Shown: positions 8,168 through 16,511 of the stretch, one piece after another
How the letters are laid out: each line of letters begins with the position of its first letter
Numbering within the stretch: the first letter of the stretch is position 1
DNA from: Isoetes engelmannii
Lineage: Eukaryota; Streptophyta; Lycopodiopsida; Isoetales; Isoetaceae
DNA length: 20,300 bases
NCBI GenBank assembly: GCA_011763485.2
Contig: JAANSK020285490.1
Location: 1 to 20,300, forward strand
Reading direction: 5' to 3'
The notes under the pieces: model-generated
Database searches by the model: none
Seen by the model: only the letters and a program-made list of their open reading frames with translations
Told to the model about the DNA's origin: nothing
Made by a program: the position numbers and the translations under genes

Positions 8168-9840
8168 AGTGATGGGACCTGAGCTTGGAAACTAAGTCTT
8201 CTTGAATTTCAATTTTCTGATATGTTTTTAGTGACTTGAAGTCATTCTGCAACTGTAATACTTTGATGTCAATTTCAAGTGTTAATCTCTTGTTTTCCTC
8301 AAACTGTAATGTGAAATGTAATCCGTCCTATGATTTGAACTGTAATCTGATTCTAAAGTGTGATTGTGTGAATTATAATCTGATTCTAAACTGTGATTCT
8401 GGTCTTCATTTTGGACTGCATTCTGGAATGCATTCTGGAAATGTTAACTGTACACACAAAAATTTGTGCACGACATATTTAGTCCACTTTCAGACATAGA
8501 AAATGGGATATGTGTCATCACGTGATTGCATATGGGAGCGGAATGCAAGCTAAGCTTCCTTTCCGTGATTTGATCGGAATGTTGTTTCTTTCATGCTTCT
8601 GGTGGTTCCTAAAGAACAGATCGGCTTGCTTGCTGAAGGATGAATATGCTACTGGCATCTTCTTCTGGCCTTATTTTGATGCTTGCATATCCGGAATGAG
8701 GATCATGGCGAGCGTGAATACTACAGGCCCCTGTACAGCCACAAATCGCTGGAAGCATTGGAAGCAGGTTGCGAATGGAACTTATGGTGTTTGATTCTTG
8801 GAAATCTTGAAGCACTGGAACAGGCTTGGTTGTATGTAGAACATGGGTGGAAGTTGAGCCGGTTACTCCGTGTCAAAGGCAAGGAGCAGAGATGGCTTTA
8901 CCTGATCCCTCCACTGTAGCAAAGGATTTTTATATCTTTTTGAGACGAATCAGTGAGGTAAGATCTTGATGCACTGATCATGAGCCCTGTCCTGCATACC
9001 TTGCAATAGATTGAATGAAGATCCTGTAAGAGATTGACCAGGAGACCTTCACAGATGTTGGTGAAGATTGTTCTTGAAATGCCTCTGAAGCTTGTGCTTG
9101 CAGTTCCAGGAGGCCATTGACTCAGATTTTGGAAGTATCATACCTTGAAATTTTTGAAGTGTCATACCCTGAAGCTTGTGTCTCCCTTTTTTTTTTGTTT
9201 CTTTTCTTGTCTTGATGCGAGAGGGCTAGCCATAGTGTTGGCCCTTATCAAAAACTGAAGTAGAAGAAGGGAAGGATTGGAAAAGGGGCTGGCAGAGTAT
9301 TGGTCCTCTGTAAAAACACCAACAGAAGCAAAAAATTGGCAGAAAAATGTAAAAATAGCTTTTATTTTCTTTGATGTGCAGGATCAGACGAATTTTGTGA
9401 AGAAGATACAAAGGAAAATGAGAATGAAGAATGGCAGATTGGAGCTCAAAGGCAGAATGAAAATGAAGAACAAAGAATCATATTCTCAAATTTTCTTGGA
9501 CAAAAGTGAGACTCTGGTGCTGCATCTTGAAGTCTGAACATTAAAGAGCATGGTTAAGAAAACTAAACACAAAGAATCATCAGCTTTATGACTAAGGATG
9601 AGCTTGATGAGCTGCATGACTAAAAATTCAAAGAACCACCAGCAATGCCGAGGGGAAAGATTTGCTTTTCTCCGCCCGAGCTTGATGGGCTTCATGACTA
9701 AAATGACTAAATAGGCTAAATAGACTAATATGAGAAAGATCAATCAGGATCTTGAAGGCAGCGAGAGATCTTCGAGAAATTAGCCAAGAAACATCAAGAA
9801 ATGAGGAAAGAAGAAGAAAAAATTGATCTGGAGCTTCATA
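8168..9840. other. Gene-poor stretch with short internal duplications
   Basis: I see no convincing coding region here. There are two imperfect copies of TAATCTGATTCTAAA(C/G)TGTGATT (about 8342-8364 and 8378-8400), many AACTGTAAT motifs (8250-8400), a doubled TGCATTCTGGAA (8418-8441), and doubled GAAGT(A/G)TCATACC (9131-9170). From about 9240 to 9840 the sequence lies downstream of a minus-strand primer-binding site and may be untranslated leader of that retroelement. It has repeats of GAGCTTGATG(A/G)GCT..CATGACTAAA (9600-9705). Confidence 0.4.
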
Positions 9841-9858
9841 CCCCCACAATCGGCGCCA
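9841..9858 (-). other. Primer-binding site of a minus-strand LTR retrotransposon
   Basis: The minus strand reads TGGCGCCGATTGTGGGGG one base after the LTR end. TGGCGCCG is the start expected for priming by tRNA-Asp, as in many plant Ty3/gypsy elements of the Tat and Athila types. The rest departs from a perfect tRNA match, so the element is probably old. Confidence 0.6.
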
Positions 9859-9859
9859 T

Positions 9860-10240
9860 TGTTAATTTGAGTTCTTGGCATCACCTTGAAGCAATGGAGC
9901 TGTGTCCATGAGCGCCGCAAGACTGCCCCACCTCCAGATCAGACAATGAAATGTTGGGAAGGATGGGAAAGGAAGAACAAATGAAGAATAAATGAAAAAC
10001 ACGAAAATCGAGAAGGTAATAATATATATATATATACAAAGGCAAAATGAGGCTCCAAAACGTGAAGGCAAAAACATGGGAAAAACCTGGGGAAAACCTA
10101 AAGCACATACACATGGGCTTGCCCTTATATAGGCAAACCCTAAATCTCAACCCTAGATCCAAAACGATCTAGGCCCTACAATACTCATAAAGGTATTTAC
10201 AATATTGCATAATTGCACATGTTACCCCCAAGGGTTAACA
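9860..10240 (-). repeat. LTR on the minus strand (381 bp), 5' LTR type
   Basis: Read on the minus strand, the LTR starts TGTTAACCC (10240 downward) and ends AATTAACA (9860). The terminal six bases TGTTAA/TTAACA form a perfect inverted repeat with TG...CA ends. A TATA box (TATATAAG, 10124-10131) lies about 110 bases inside. The primer-binding site sits one base beyond the 3' end, which identifies a 5' LTR with the body running left. No second copy of the LTR is in the window, so the element is truncated, or its 3' LTR is lost or outside. A TA-rich run (10020-10034) lies inside it. Confidence 0.65.
10124..10131 (-). promoter_or_regulatory. TATA box of the minus-strand LTR
   Basis: The minus strand reads TATATAAG within GCCTATATAAGGGC, a strong match, placed as expected for the U3/R boundary of this LTR. 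Confidence 0.5.
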
Positions 10241-10526
10241 TCCATCTCCCTGGTCTATTGTAGTTTGTAACACATCATGGAACCATCCCTGTCCTGTGAG
10301 TAAGTGTTGCTTAGTCAACTCTCGGATTGCTATTGTTGACAATCTGTCGGGGTTCATGATCCCATTGTCTTTCAATACATATCTGATAGTTCTTTCCCAT
10401 GCTCTTAATTCCATAGATCTTTCCTCTGTCTCATATAACATTGTGGCAGTTGGTGTGTTCCTCTGATTTTGAACTCTTGGCAGTGCGACTGAGGGAATGT
10501 GCTTTCCTGTTTGTTCCGTTTACGGT
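10235..10526 (-). pseudogene. Reading frame cut at the edge of the minus-strand LTR, unknown
   Basis: On the minus strand a frame is open from just after TAA (10527-10529) for 96 codons. It reads as real protein (LPRVQNQRNTPTATMLYETE, MELRAWERTIRYVLKDNG, DRLSTIAIRELTKQHLLT, GWFHDVLQTTIDQG). Its stop is the TAA inside the first six bases of the LTR (TGTTAA), so the coding sequence is interrupted exactly at the LTR border. I infer that the retroelement inserted into it. I do not recognise the family. It might be a host exon or an older transposon; its continuation should lie beyond the other end of the element. Confidence 0.35.
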
Positions 10527-10936
10527 CAGGAAGACCCGAGTCCCATGCTTCCAAACCATATAACTACTAGCAGGAAACTAAATAGTCAAGTTTTGATTTT
10601 TCAATCCATGATTCTGCTCTTTAGGAGTAGTTCTTCATGATGTAATAGTTGCTTATGGGTGCTTTGAAATAAATAGACTTGGCAAAAGTCATAGAGAAAA
10701 CCTCAATTAGGCATTGGGGAGTGCACCAAAACAAAGGGTTCACAATTTGAACCACATCAGATGTAGATCAAAAGAACTTATAAAGATAAGGGGTAGAAAT
10801 GTATCGTCCAGGAACACAGGTCCAAAGCTAAGGATAACGATGCACACCAAATTATTCCAACATTATATGATTGTAGCACCCTCCTTAGGAGGAGCTCGAC
10901 AACATTCCAATAGTTGTAAGGTCCTAAAGACATAAA

Positions 10937-10972
10937 TGTATTGTATTGTATTGTATTGTATTGTATTGTATT
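10937..10972 (+). repeat. Pentanucleotide microsatellite (TGTAT)n
   Basis: About seven perfect units of TGTAT in tandem. It ends a block starting near 10930 (CATAAATG...) and could be either a plain microsatellite or the short-repeat tail of a non-LTR retrotransposon. Confidence 0.85.
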
Positions 10973-11190
10973 ACATGCTGCCCTCTCGAGCATATTATCA
11001 AATTACCCCCATTTGTTTGATATAAGCATAGAGACAATTGCATGGGGCATAATTTTATCAAAGCATATACATTGACATTCACTGTGACAACCATTTTATG
11101 ATCATTTATAAATGCGTAAAGAGAATTGGTAAGTTCTCTAAGTCATCATGACAATGGAGAGGAACCATTGCAACGTTGTGTGAAATGAGT

Positions 11191-11262
11191 TGATGAGTAG
11201 GGCCTAGGGCCTAAAGTGAGTAGGGCCTAGAGTGAGTAGGTCCTAGGGCCTAGAGCCTAAAG
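11191..11262 (+). repeat. GAGTAGGGCCTAG repeat cluster
   Basis: Three close copies of GAGTAGG(G/T)CCTAG(G/A)G, with GCCTAAAG between them. The 20-base unit TGATGAGTAGGGCCTAGGGC at 11191-11210 recurs perfectly at 11580-11599. Confidence 0.7.
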
Positions 11263-11342
11263 ACAAGCAAAACAAAGCATGTTCTAATGCAAAGCTACCA
11301 GATCTACTTAACTCTTGCCAACTTGGTGCAATCGTTGTGCGA

Positions 11343-11361
11343 AATAAGATAAGATAAGATA
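11343..11361 (+). repeat. Short (ATAAG)n microsatellite
   Basis: Nearly four units of ATAAG in tandem, following TTGTGCGAAATAAG, which itself resembles TTGTGTGAAATGAG at 11175-11188. Confidence 0.7.
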
Positions 11362-12201
11362 GAAAGTTTAGCATCCGCGGGAGCCCAATCGGGCTATGGG
11401 ACCCATAAAAAAGGGGGCACAAAGTCCCGTGAATAAATCCAAACTACAGTCACATGGGAGGCAAGACCCTATAAAAAACAAGAGCTATCAAATATATACA
11501 AATACGGGCCTACATAGGAGACCTCCAGACTACGCAACTATCAACCAAGGATTCTGAGGCCCGCTATCGCGAAAGGAGGTGATGAGTAGGGCCTAGGGCA
11601 ACATTACTAATGTATGTGCATCATCTCATGAACGAGGTGGACATTAGCTACAATGTTGTAGACTTGTTGAAGACACGATGTAGGCCCGATGGACCCAAGT
11701 TAGTCATAAATATCATCCAAAGTCCACTTCCATCTGTCTTCTTGTTGGTGTTGTTGTTCCAGCCATTTATGCATGGGACCCAATGGCACATGACTAACAT
11801 GTTTATTAGGGCACCACATGCTGAGGGACCCCTGGTTTGGCCCTTTTTGAATTCCTGCTAGTATGGGACACATGCTGTTTTAAATTCTGGTTCCGTTATG
11901 TCTAAACTCAAGCATAGATATGGCCTTGTAATTTTTGGAAGCCTTGTATTTAAGCAGAAATTAACAAAGAAAATAGTGTATCATTTATACAATTTACATC
12001 AGATTTCTCTAAAACATGCTCAAATCCTTCATGACAATTCCAAACAGAGTTAATTGCTTTGTACAGGATTTCATACAGAAGCTATTATACACAAACATTT
12101 TACAGCATCAGACTTATGCAAAGTATCACCTGGAAGCACGCTATATTTGCCGAAATCTCCATCAAACAACCATATTCTAGGCAAAGAAGGCGGAAAGAAG
12201 C

Positions 12202-12525
12202 CTAGATCTTCCAAATAAAAGAACCGATGGCAAAATCCCTCTTTTCCTGCAAAGAACCAGTGCAAGGGAGGCCGTATTCTTCAAGCAAGCGATCAAGCTG
12301 CCATTCCGGCATGGCCTCATACTGTGATCTACTATATTTAGGGTAATGAAGAGGCATTTGGAAAACGTAAGGGCAAGGATGCTTGGAAACGGCAGAATAA
12401 GGGCATTGAGGGACGGAATGGCCGTTAGAAGGAAAATGAAGCTCCTCGTCGGATTGGCCAAGCTTTACGAGGAAATCAAAGGATCGGATGCGCTCCACAA
12501 GACGGACTACAAGGTCTGAAGACAT
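12202..12525 (-). CDS. DUF7722-like small plant protein, copy A
   Basis: An intact, intronless 107-residue gene. The ATG at 12523-12525 is chosen because it is the first in the frame, about 45 bases downstream of a TATA box. An N-terminal region with RLVERIRSFDFLVKL (residues 8-22) leads into CPYSAV, CPYVFQMPLHYPKYSRSQY and MPEWQLDRLLEEYGLP, then GSLQEKRDFAIGSFIW near the end. The block FQMPLHYP..Y....MPEWxLDRLL..YGLP with a C-terminal KRxxAxGxFxW is the mark of a small plant family, which I believe is Pfam DUF7722. Its biochemical function is unknown to me. No signal peptide or membrane span is seen. It has a close paralogue at 19044-19385, 58 of 67 residues identical from CPYSAV on. Confidence 0.85.
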   Translation of the reverse strand: MSSDLVVRLVERIRSFDFLVKLGQSDEELHFPSNGHSVPQCPYSAVSKHPCPYVFQMPLHYPKYSRSQYEAMPEWQLDRLLEEYGLPCTGSLQEKRDFAIGSFIWKI

Positions 12526-13395
12526 GGCAAGCCGGAGAAATTTATGCGACACAAAACTCTAACGACGGCCTTATAAGCTCCTAAGTCTAGACGCTTATAC
12601 ATACGGTATTACATAATATACGTACATGATACTACATCCTATACATCTATACTTGGAAGCCACTCAAATATTTTTGCCTGGCATTCGTGCATTACTCAAT
12701 TTGGAATCCTGTAGGCTATTTGCACAAAAATATCAAGGGCTAGGGAGGGGGCATACATGTGTCATTAGCACCTATGAAGTGTAGTTGTTTCGTTGGCATT
12801 TGTAGGTTTTATGATACTGCTTGTTGGGGTTGTGGCTTTGTGTTTGCAAAGATATAGGGTGTAGTTTGACAAATTTCAAAAGTTAGTGTTATCTTCATGA
12901 ACATAAACAAATGCTCAAGAACATGTGTTGCAAGGAAATTATGAAAACTTCAGGTCTTGACTCTCCCTCGGAGAAGGAAAACATGACATATGAGTCAAAT
13001 GGACTATGTAGAGTTGGCGCCACCTGTCGGGAAGCTCTTGCTGAGCAACTATTGATGCAATTGCGAACCATTTAGACCCTAAAGAGAGTGGGGTGGCCAT
13101 CTTGTTTGGAACAACGGAATAAGATTGGCGGTGCATCTCTATCGTGGTTGCATTCAAAATCAACTCACAAATATCTAAAGTCTAGAGTCTTTGATATGAT
13201 CATAAATAGTCTGAATGATATGAAAGATTAACGAGATTCTTAAAGATTAGCTCCATGGTAGTTAATATTGATTTGTGGAAACAATCTTTGTAGTGGTCAC
13301 TGCTAGTGATGAATCCCCTTAAGACCTTGAAGCGACTATTTGTTATATAAAAGGCATTAAATCCTACAAACAAGAACTAAATATACTAGTTTAGG
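12526..13395. other. Upstream region of copy A and gene-free sequence
   Basis: Besides the copy A promoter I see nothing coding here. The stretch 12590-12650 is AT-rich with ATAC/GTAT steps. A sequence TTGGCGCCACCTGTCGGG at 13014-13031 resembles a retrotransposon primer-binding site but has no LTR end in front. Confidence 0.4.
12571..12578 (-). promoter_or_regulatory. TATA box of DUF7722-like copy A
   Basis: The minus strand reads GCTTATAA (followed by GG), 46 bases upstream of the ATG. The paralogue has TTTATAAG about 57 bases before its ATG. Confidence 0.5.
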
Positions 13396-13707
13396 CTATC
13401 TCCAGCGATTCTCGGTGTAAAAACTAGGGCAAGAGCCTTCATTTTGATTGCGAGAATGCATTACATCGATATACGTTGAGCTATATGCAACAATCTCATA
13501 GAGATGGAGGGTTGCAGCAGTTGTAAAATAATCTCTACATTGTTTCTTTTCTGACCATTTTGTAATGTTAGCTTTAAGCACATTTGCAAAGGATTCTAAG
13601 TTTGATTTAGATGATCCATGATATGGCACAAGTTCAGGAAACGGTTCAGGAGACTTGATGGATGAACATTGAGGCACGACATGGCAAGAAAATGTTAAAA
13701 CCAGTAT
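13396..13707 (-). CDS. Possible exon or gene fragment, unknown
   Basis: A 104-codon open frame on the minus strand with protein-like composition. It begins with a short hydrophobic stretch (ILVLTFSCHVV), then Pro/Ser-rich KSPEPFPELVPYHGSSKSN, then an amphipathic part (FANVLKANITKWSEKKQCRD) and LHLYEIVAYSSTYIDVMHSR. There is no ATG near the amino end, so it would need to be an internal or last exon, or a relic. I do not recognise a family and see no clear splice sites. Chance is possible. Confidence 0.25.
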   Translation of the reverse strand: MLVLTFSCHVVPQCSSIKSPEPFPELVPYHGSSKSNLESFANVLKANITKWSEKKQCRDYFTTAATLHLYEIVAYSSTYIDVMHSRNQNEGSCPSFYTENRWR

Positions 13708-14149
13708 TTAGTGATAGTAGATAATTATTGTGGAATAAATTTGAAATCTTAGAGAGAAAAGAGGTGGCTTAGAGGGACGGCTCATTTTTTGTAAGAGGCC
13801 TTTATAATATAAATAGTGTGTCTTGATGAAGAGGAAGGGAACATCTATGCTATCCTTGAGCACTACTTAGTCCCACCTATAACCTATGCTTACAGCACTT
13901 GGCATACACTTTATCAAAACCCAAAGAAGAGAACTTGGTTGAGCCTACTAGATTCTCCGGATTGGGTTGAGCTAAAGAATGCCAGTTTGCTAATTTTCCC
14001 AAGCCTAAACCCAGTTGGGTGGTGGTTTGTGCCAAGCTCCTGATTTAGTGCCAAGACTTTGGCTGTAAGAGTTCTTCTTGAAGTTCTATGTGTTTTTTCT
14101 TTGTTGATTTTGAAGAAGAATAGCAACTTCGTAACACTTGGTAGCAAAT
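13708..14149. other. Gene-free stretch left of the MITE
   Basis: A short + frame (13816-14043) is preceded by TATAATATAAATA (13803-13815), but its sequence looks non-coding. Nothing else is supported. Confidence 0.3.
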
Positions 14150-14396
14150 CAAGGGGGGTGCACTCATATGTAGGGGGGATATGCCATCTGCGTGCAAGGG
14201 GTAGCAAAAAACCCCCCGTATACGGATTTTTTAGGAGCCAATTTTGACCCTTCCGAATAAATTTTACCTAGGCTAGTGCCCAAAACCCTCAATAAAAGGA
14301 CCCCCTACCGAACATATATGTACGTAAATGGGCCAAAAAAAACCCCTCCCTGTGCATGCACATGGGTTATACGAAAAAAACGGTGAACCCCCCTTG
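14150..14396. mobile_element. hAT-like MITE (247 bp) with TIRs and 8-bp target duplication
   Basis: The left end reads CAAGGGGGGTGCAC and the right end, reverse-complemented, CAAGGGGGGTTCAC: 13 of 14 bases match. TAGCAAAT lies directly outside both ends (14142-14149 and 14397-14404), a perfect 8-base duplication. An 8-bp duplication with a CA(A/G)GG-type end is the hallmark of the hAT superfamily. If the outer C/G pair is counted as flank, the duplication is 10 bp (GTAGCAAATC), which would suit Mutator. There is no coding capacity, so it depends on transposase from elsewhere. The motif GTAGCAAA also occurs inside at 14201-14208, a small caution. Confidence 0.7.
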
Positions 14397-14405
14397 TAGC
14401 AAATC

Positions 14406-15373
14406 TGTGTTTCTTTCCTTTGAGCTTGTGTGTAACGTTATCAAATCTTAGTCTTGGACTAGAGGAACTGGGATTTCTCACCTGAACCAATTTCTAGAAT
14501 TTCCGTGGAATTGTAAGCAGTTGAATGGGACCATTGGTTACTTTGTGAAATTAGAAAGCATGCTTTAGGGTCTATGAGCAGGTATTGAATCTGAATATCC
14601 CTGATTGGCAAGGATAAACTTTGAAGTTCGAGTTTTGGAACTGGCCCCCTCATTACTAAGAGTAGTAGAACAGAATCTGCAGATGCAATATTAAATTGTG
14701 AAAGAGATTATACTGAAGAAGATTACTATTGAATGTATATCGCCATCATCGTGGCTTCATCTTATACAGGATGAATAGATACACGACTCTCTAGTTTTTT
14801 TATGTGTCTCTTCATGTGGATTGCTCTTGTGACATCCACGTCGGCACATCTCTTTGATGTTAGCAGATCATATTTTAACATGCAAGGTATTACATGACCA
14901 AAAATAGATGGAATATCTTTTGGAAATCCGGAATGGACCTTGTAGTAAATGCGAAGTGCAACCACATCTTAAGAACAACCTTTATCACAAATGAACATGT
15001 TGAATCTAATCTGAGTAAATCGAGTATGCAGTCGCAGCAGCAGATATGTCATATATAATTTGTCCGCATTAGCAAAAAAGCCATGCTATTAGCTGTCATT
15101 GCCTGATTTGTGACTAGCAGAAGTTCTGTAAAGGCATCCCACACTAGCAACTAGACATGACCCCTCTAAAGGTTTTGTGGCCATTGGCCTAGTCATGGAT
15201 AACTGCCATGCCCCCTTTGTACATGTACCTGAGGTGTCATTTGTAGCCCAAAGCTCTTCAGAGTCTGCTTTAGGGTGTAAATATGGCTCCTTCTCAATGG
15301 ATACTTTCTAGTTTCTCCAATCTTTTTCTTATTAATCCTGGCCTCAGTTCCTTTCTTCTTGCTAGTCCTAACT
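14406..15373. other. Intergenic stretch, no feature seen
   Basis: AT-rich sequence without convincing coding frames, long repeats or RNA genes. Confidence 0.35.
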
Positions 15374-15556
15374 TCAGTTGACCTTCTTCTTGCGGCTTTC
15401 ATTCCCTTTCTTCTTGCCAACTACAACATCCTTCTTTGGCATATCCTGCTTTTGCTTCTTCCTGGTTGGAGTGTCTAATACACAATCAACTTTACTATCA
15501 TTAGGGCCTACCTTCTGAACCATTTGCCCTCTCCTCTTATAGCATGTGATGCCAGC
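15374..15556 (-). CDS. Lys-rich reading frame, possible exon, unknown
   Basis: A 60-codon open frame on the minus strand, ending TGA 15374-15376. It starts after a TGA with AGITCYKRRGQMVQKVG, continues DCVLDTPTRKKQKQDMPKKD and ends GKKKGNESRKKKVN. A neighbouring frame continues Lys/Arg-rich further left (to 15193), as if an indel or a purine-rich repeat were present. Cys followed by a basic tail recalls the C-terminal ends of transposase- or FAR1-like proteins, but that is too weak to name. It could be a purine-biased non-coding stretch. Confidence 0.22.
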   Translation of the reverse strand, partial: AGITCYKRRGQMVQKVGPNDSKVDCVLDTPTRKKQKQDMPKKDVVVGKKKGNESRKKKVN

Positions 15557-15610
15557 TCAGAATCTTGGCTCGTCTGCATGAATGCAGCATAACAGAAGAA
15601 TGTCGAAAGG

Positions 15611-15892
15611 ACGAAAAAAACGTCAACATGAAATTATAGGCTTTTTCACTTCGTTCTTACAATAAAAAAAAAATCACGTTGAATTTTTAGTCAGAGCTAC
15701 TAGTGGAGGGACAAAGCCACCGAAACAGGCGGAGCCGCGGGTGCAGGACAGAAATTAACGGCGGAGCTATTGGCGATGGAGAAATGTCGCCGCCAGATCG
15801 GACGGCTCCACCATGCAGGTTTCGACAGAAGTCAAATTTTAGCCAGAAATCAAATTTTCGGCGCCTACAATTTCATGTTGACGTCTTTTCGT
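15611..15892. repeat. Inverted repeat of about 30 bp with 220-bp spacer
   Basis: The left arm, 15611-15641, contains CGTCAACATGAAATTATAGG; the right arm, 15863-15892, gives CGTCAACATGAAATTGTAGG on the opposite strand. About 28 of 30 bases match over the arms and similarity stops on both sides. It may be the terminal repeat of a small DNA transposon, but no target duplication is visible. The spacer includes the start of a GC-rich block. Confidence 0.6.
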
Positions 15893-16050
15893 TCGAAAAT
15901 TTCTGGACTCAGGTTTATTTTGCCGTGAAAAACCCTGACGATGGCGTGGTGAGCAAGCGAACCGCGCCGCCCGTGAACCACGCCGCCGCCGGGTTTTTTT
16001 ATGGTGAAAAACCCTCGTTCCGAATTTTTTCCAGTTCCATAAACCTGACT
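15700..16050. other. GC-rich block in an AT-rich setting
   Basis: This block is rich in GCCGCC, GCGGAG and CGCC motifs, unlike its flanks. It has small internal duplications: AAATTTTAGCCAGAAATCAAATTTT, seen as two copies of (G/A)TCAAATTTT, and two GTGAAAAACCCT copies (15925-15936 and 16003-16014). A + frame spans 15703-16068, but its translation is not protein-like. It may be a fragment of a transposon or an old CpG-rich promoter region. Confidence 0.3.
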
Positions 16051-16057
16051 AAGAGGA

Positions 16058-16065
16058 TATATAAA
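16058..16065 (+). promoter_or_regulatory. TATA-like box ahead of the 51-bp array
   Basis: TATATAAA lies 30 bases before the first unit of the 51-bp tandem array, so a transcript from it would start at about the array's first base. Confidence 0.3.
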
Positions 16066-16087
16066 TGAACCTCTGATTATGCTACGT

Positions 16088-16300
16088 GCTCCCTGAACTA
16101 CCACGGTCGTCGGATCCGTCAATCCTAAGGCCTACATCGTATGTTGAACTACCTCGGTTGTCGGATCCGTCGATCCTAAGGCCCACATTGCTCCCTGAAC
16201 TACCTCGGTCGTCGGATCCGTCGATCCTAAGGCCCACATCGTATGTTGAACTACCTCGGTTATCGGATTCGTCGATCCTAAGGCCCACATCGTATGTTGA
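16088..16300 (+). repeat. 51-bp tandem array, four units plus a partial, alternating A-B-A-B
   Basis: Units lie at 16088-16138, 16139-16189, 16190-16240 and 16241-16291, with a partial unit after. Each contains GAACTACC(T/A)CGGT and TCGGAT(C/T)CGTC(G/A)ATCCTAAGGCC. Units 1 and 3 begin GCTCCCT and units 2 and 4 begin GTATGTT, so the higher-order period is 102 bp. As 51 is a multiple of three, frames stay open on both strands as 17-residue repeats (for example ELPRSSDPSILRPT). Confidence 0.9.
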
Positions 16301-16355
16301 GGTCTCTGGCCGCCTCTCGTTTTGATTATGGTCAAGATGATTAGGGGCGCCTATA

Positions 16356-16408
16356 TTTTGAAATATTAAATACGGGTTGGCCTAAGGTTTTAGAATATGA
16401 AATACGGG
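16356..16408 (+). repeat. Duplicated 21-mer
   Basis: TTTTGAAATATTAAATACGGG (16356-16376) and TTTTAGAATATGAAATACGGG (16388-16408, first T at 16388 after GG) are diverged direct repeats, 11 bases apart. They lie next to the tRNA-like relic and may belong to its body. Confidence 0.5.
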
Positions 16409-16461
16409 GACTCGAACCTGTACAAAAGTAACTCAATGTCCTAATAAGAATGCTTTAACCA
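16408..16461 (-). other. tRNA-like A and B boxes (SINE-head or tRNA relic)
   Basis: On the minus strand TGGTTAAAGCA (16451-16461) resembles the end of a pol III A box as in Leu/Ser-type tRNAs. GGTTCGAGTCC (16408-16418) is a perfect B box, 32 bases downstream. The T stem pairs at only two of five positions and no cloverleaf forms, so it is not a working tRNA gene. A tRNA-derived SINE head, with its body running left, is the likely reading. Confidence 0.4.
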
Positions 16462-16511
16462 AGACAAGCAGCAAGCAATGTGATTATATTTATGTTTCTG
16501 TTGGTTTGTAC

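Larger units (their letters stand above)
10530..12201. other. Intergenic stretch with microsatellites and short repeats
   Basis: No gene is supported in this stretch. It holds a (TGTAT)n run, a GAGTAGGGCCTAGGG cluster and a (ATAAG)n run, listed separately. The part from about 11890 to 12201 is probably the 3' UTR and downstream flank of the minus-strand DUF7722-like gene. Confidence 0.4.

Noticed and set aside
9236-9840. A + strand LTR from TGTTGGCC to CCCCCACA
   Set aside because: The ends fit TG...CA by chance; the primer site and the real terminal repeats place the LTR on the minus strand at 9860-10240.
9862-10162. Minus-strand coding frames across the LTR
   Set aside because: They lie in LTR sequence, are low-complexity and hydrophobic, and overlap each other.
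11573-11588. AAAGGAGGTGATG as a bacterial ribosome-binding site and start
   Set aside because: The window is plant nuclear DNA and no open frame of interest follows.
13014-13034. TTGGCGCCACCTGTCGGG as a second primer-binding site on the + strand
   Set aside because: The match to a tRNA-Asp-type site is fair, but no LTR end (CA) or LTR-like sequence precedes it.
13816-14043. Small + strand gene behind a TATA-like sequence
   Set aside because: The product shows no motif or composition typical of a protein, and the upstream AT run is a poor TATA box.
15703-16068. Coding region in the GC-rich block, + strand
   Set aside because: The translation is unlike a protein, and openness is explained by GC-rich composition and internal duplications.
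16088-16300. CRISPR array
   Set aside because: The units are contiguous without unique spacers and the genome is eukaryotic.
16082-16335. Repeat-protein genes in the 51-bp array
   Set aside because: All frames without a stop stay open in a 51-bp array; both strands are open, so openness carries no information.
16403-16480. A tRNA gene on the minus strand
   Set aside because: The B box is perfect, but only two of five T-stem pairs form and acceptor and anticodon stems cannot be drawn.
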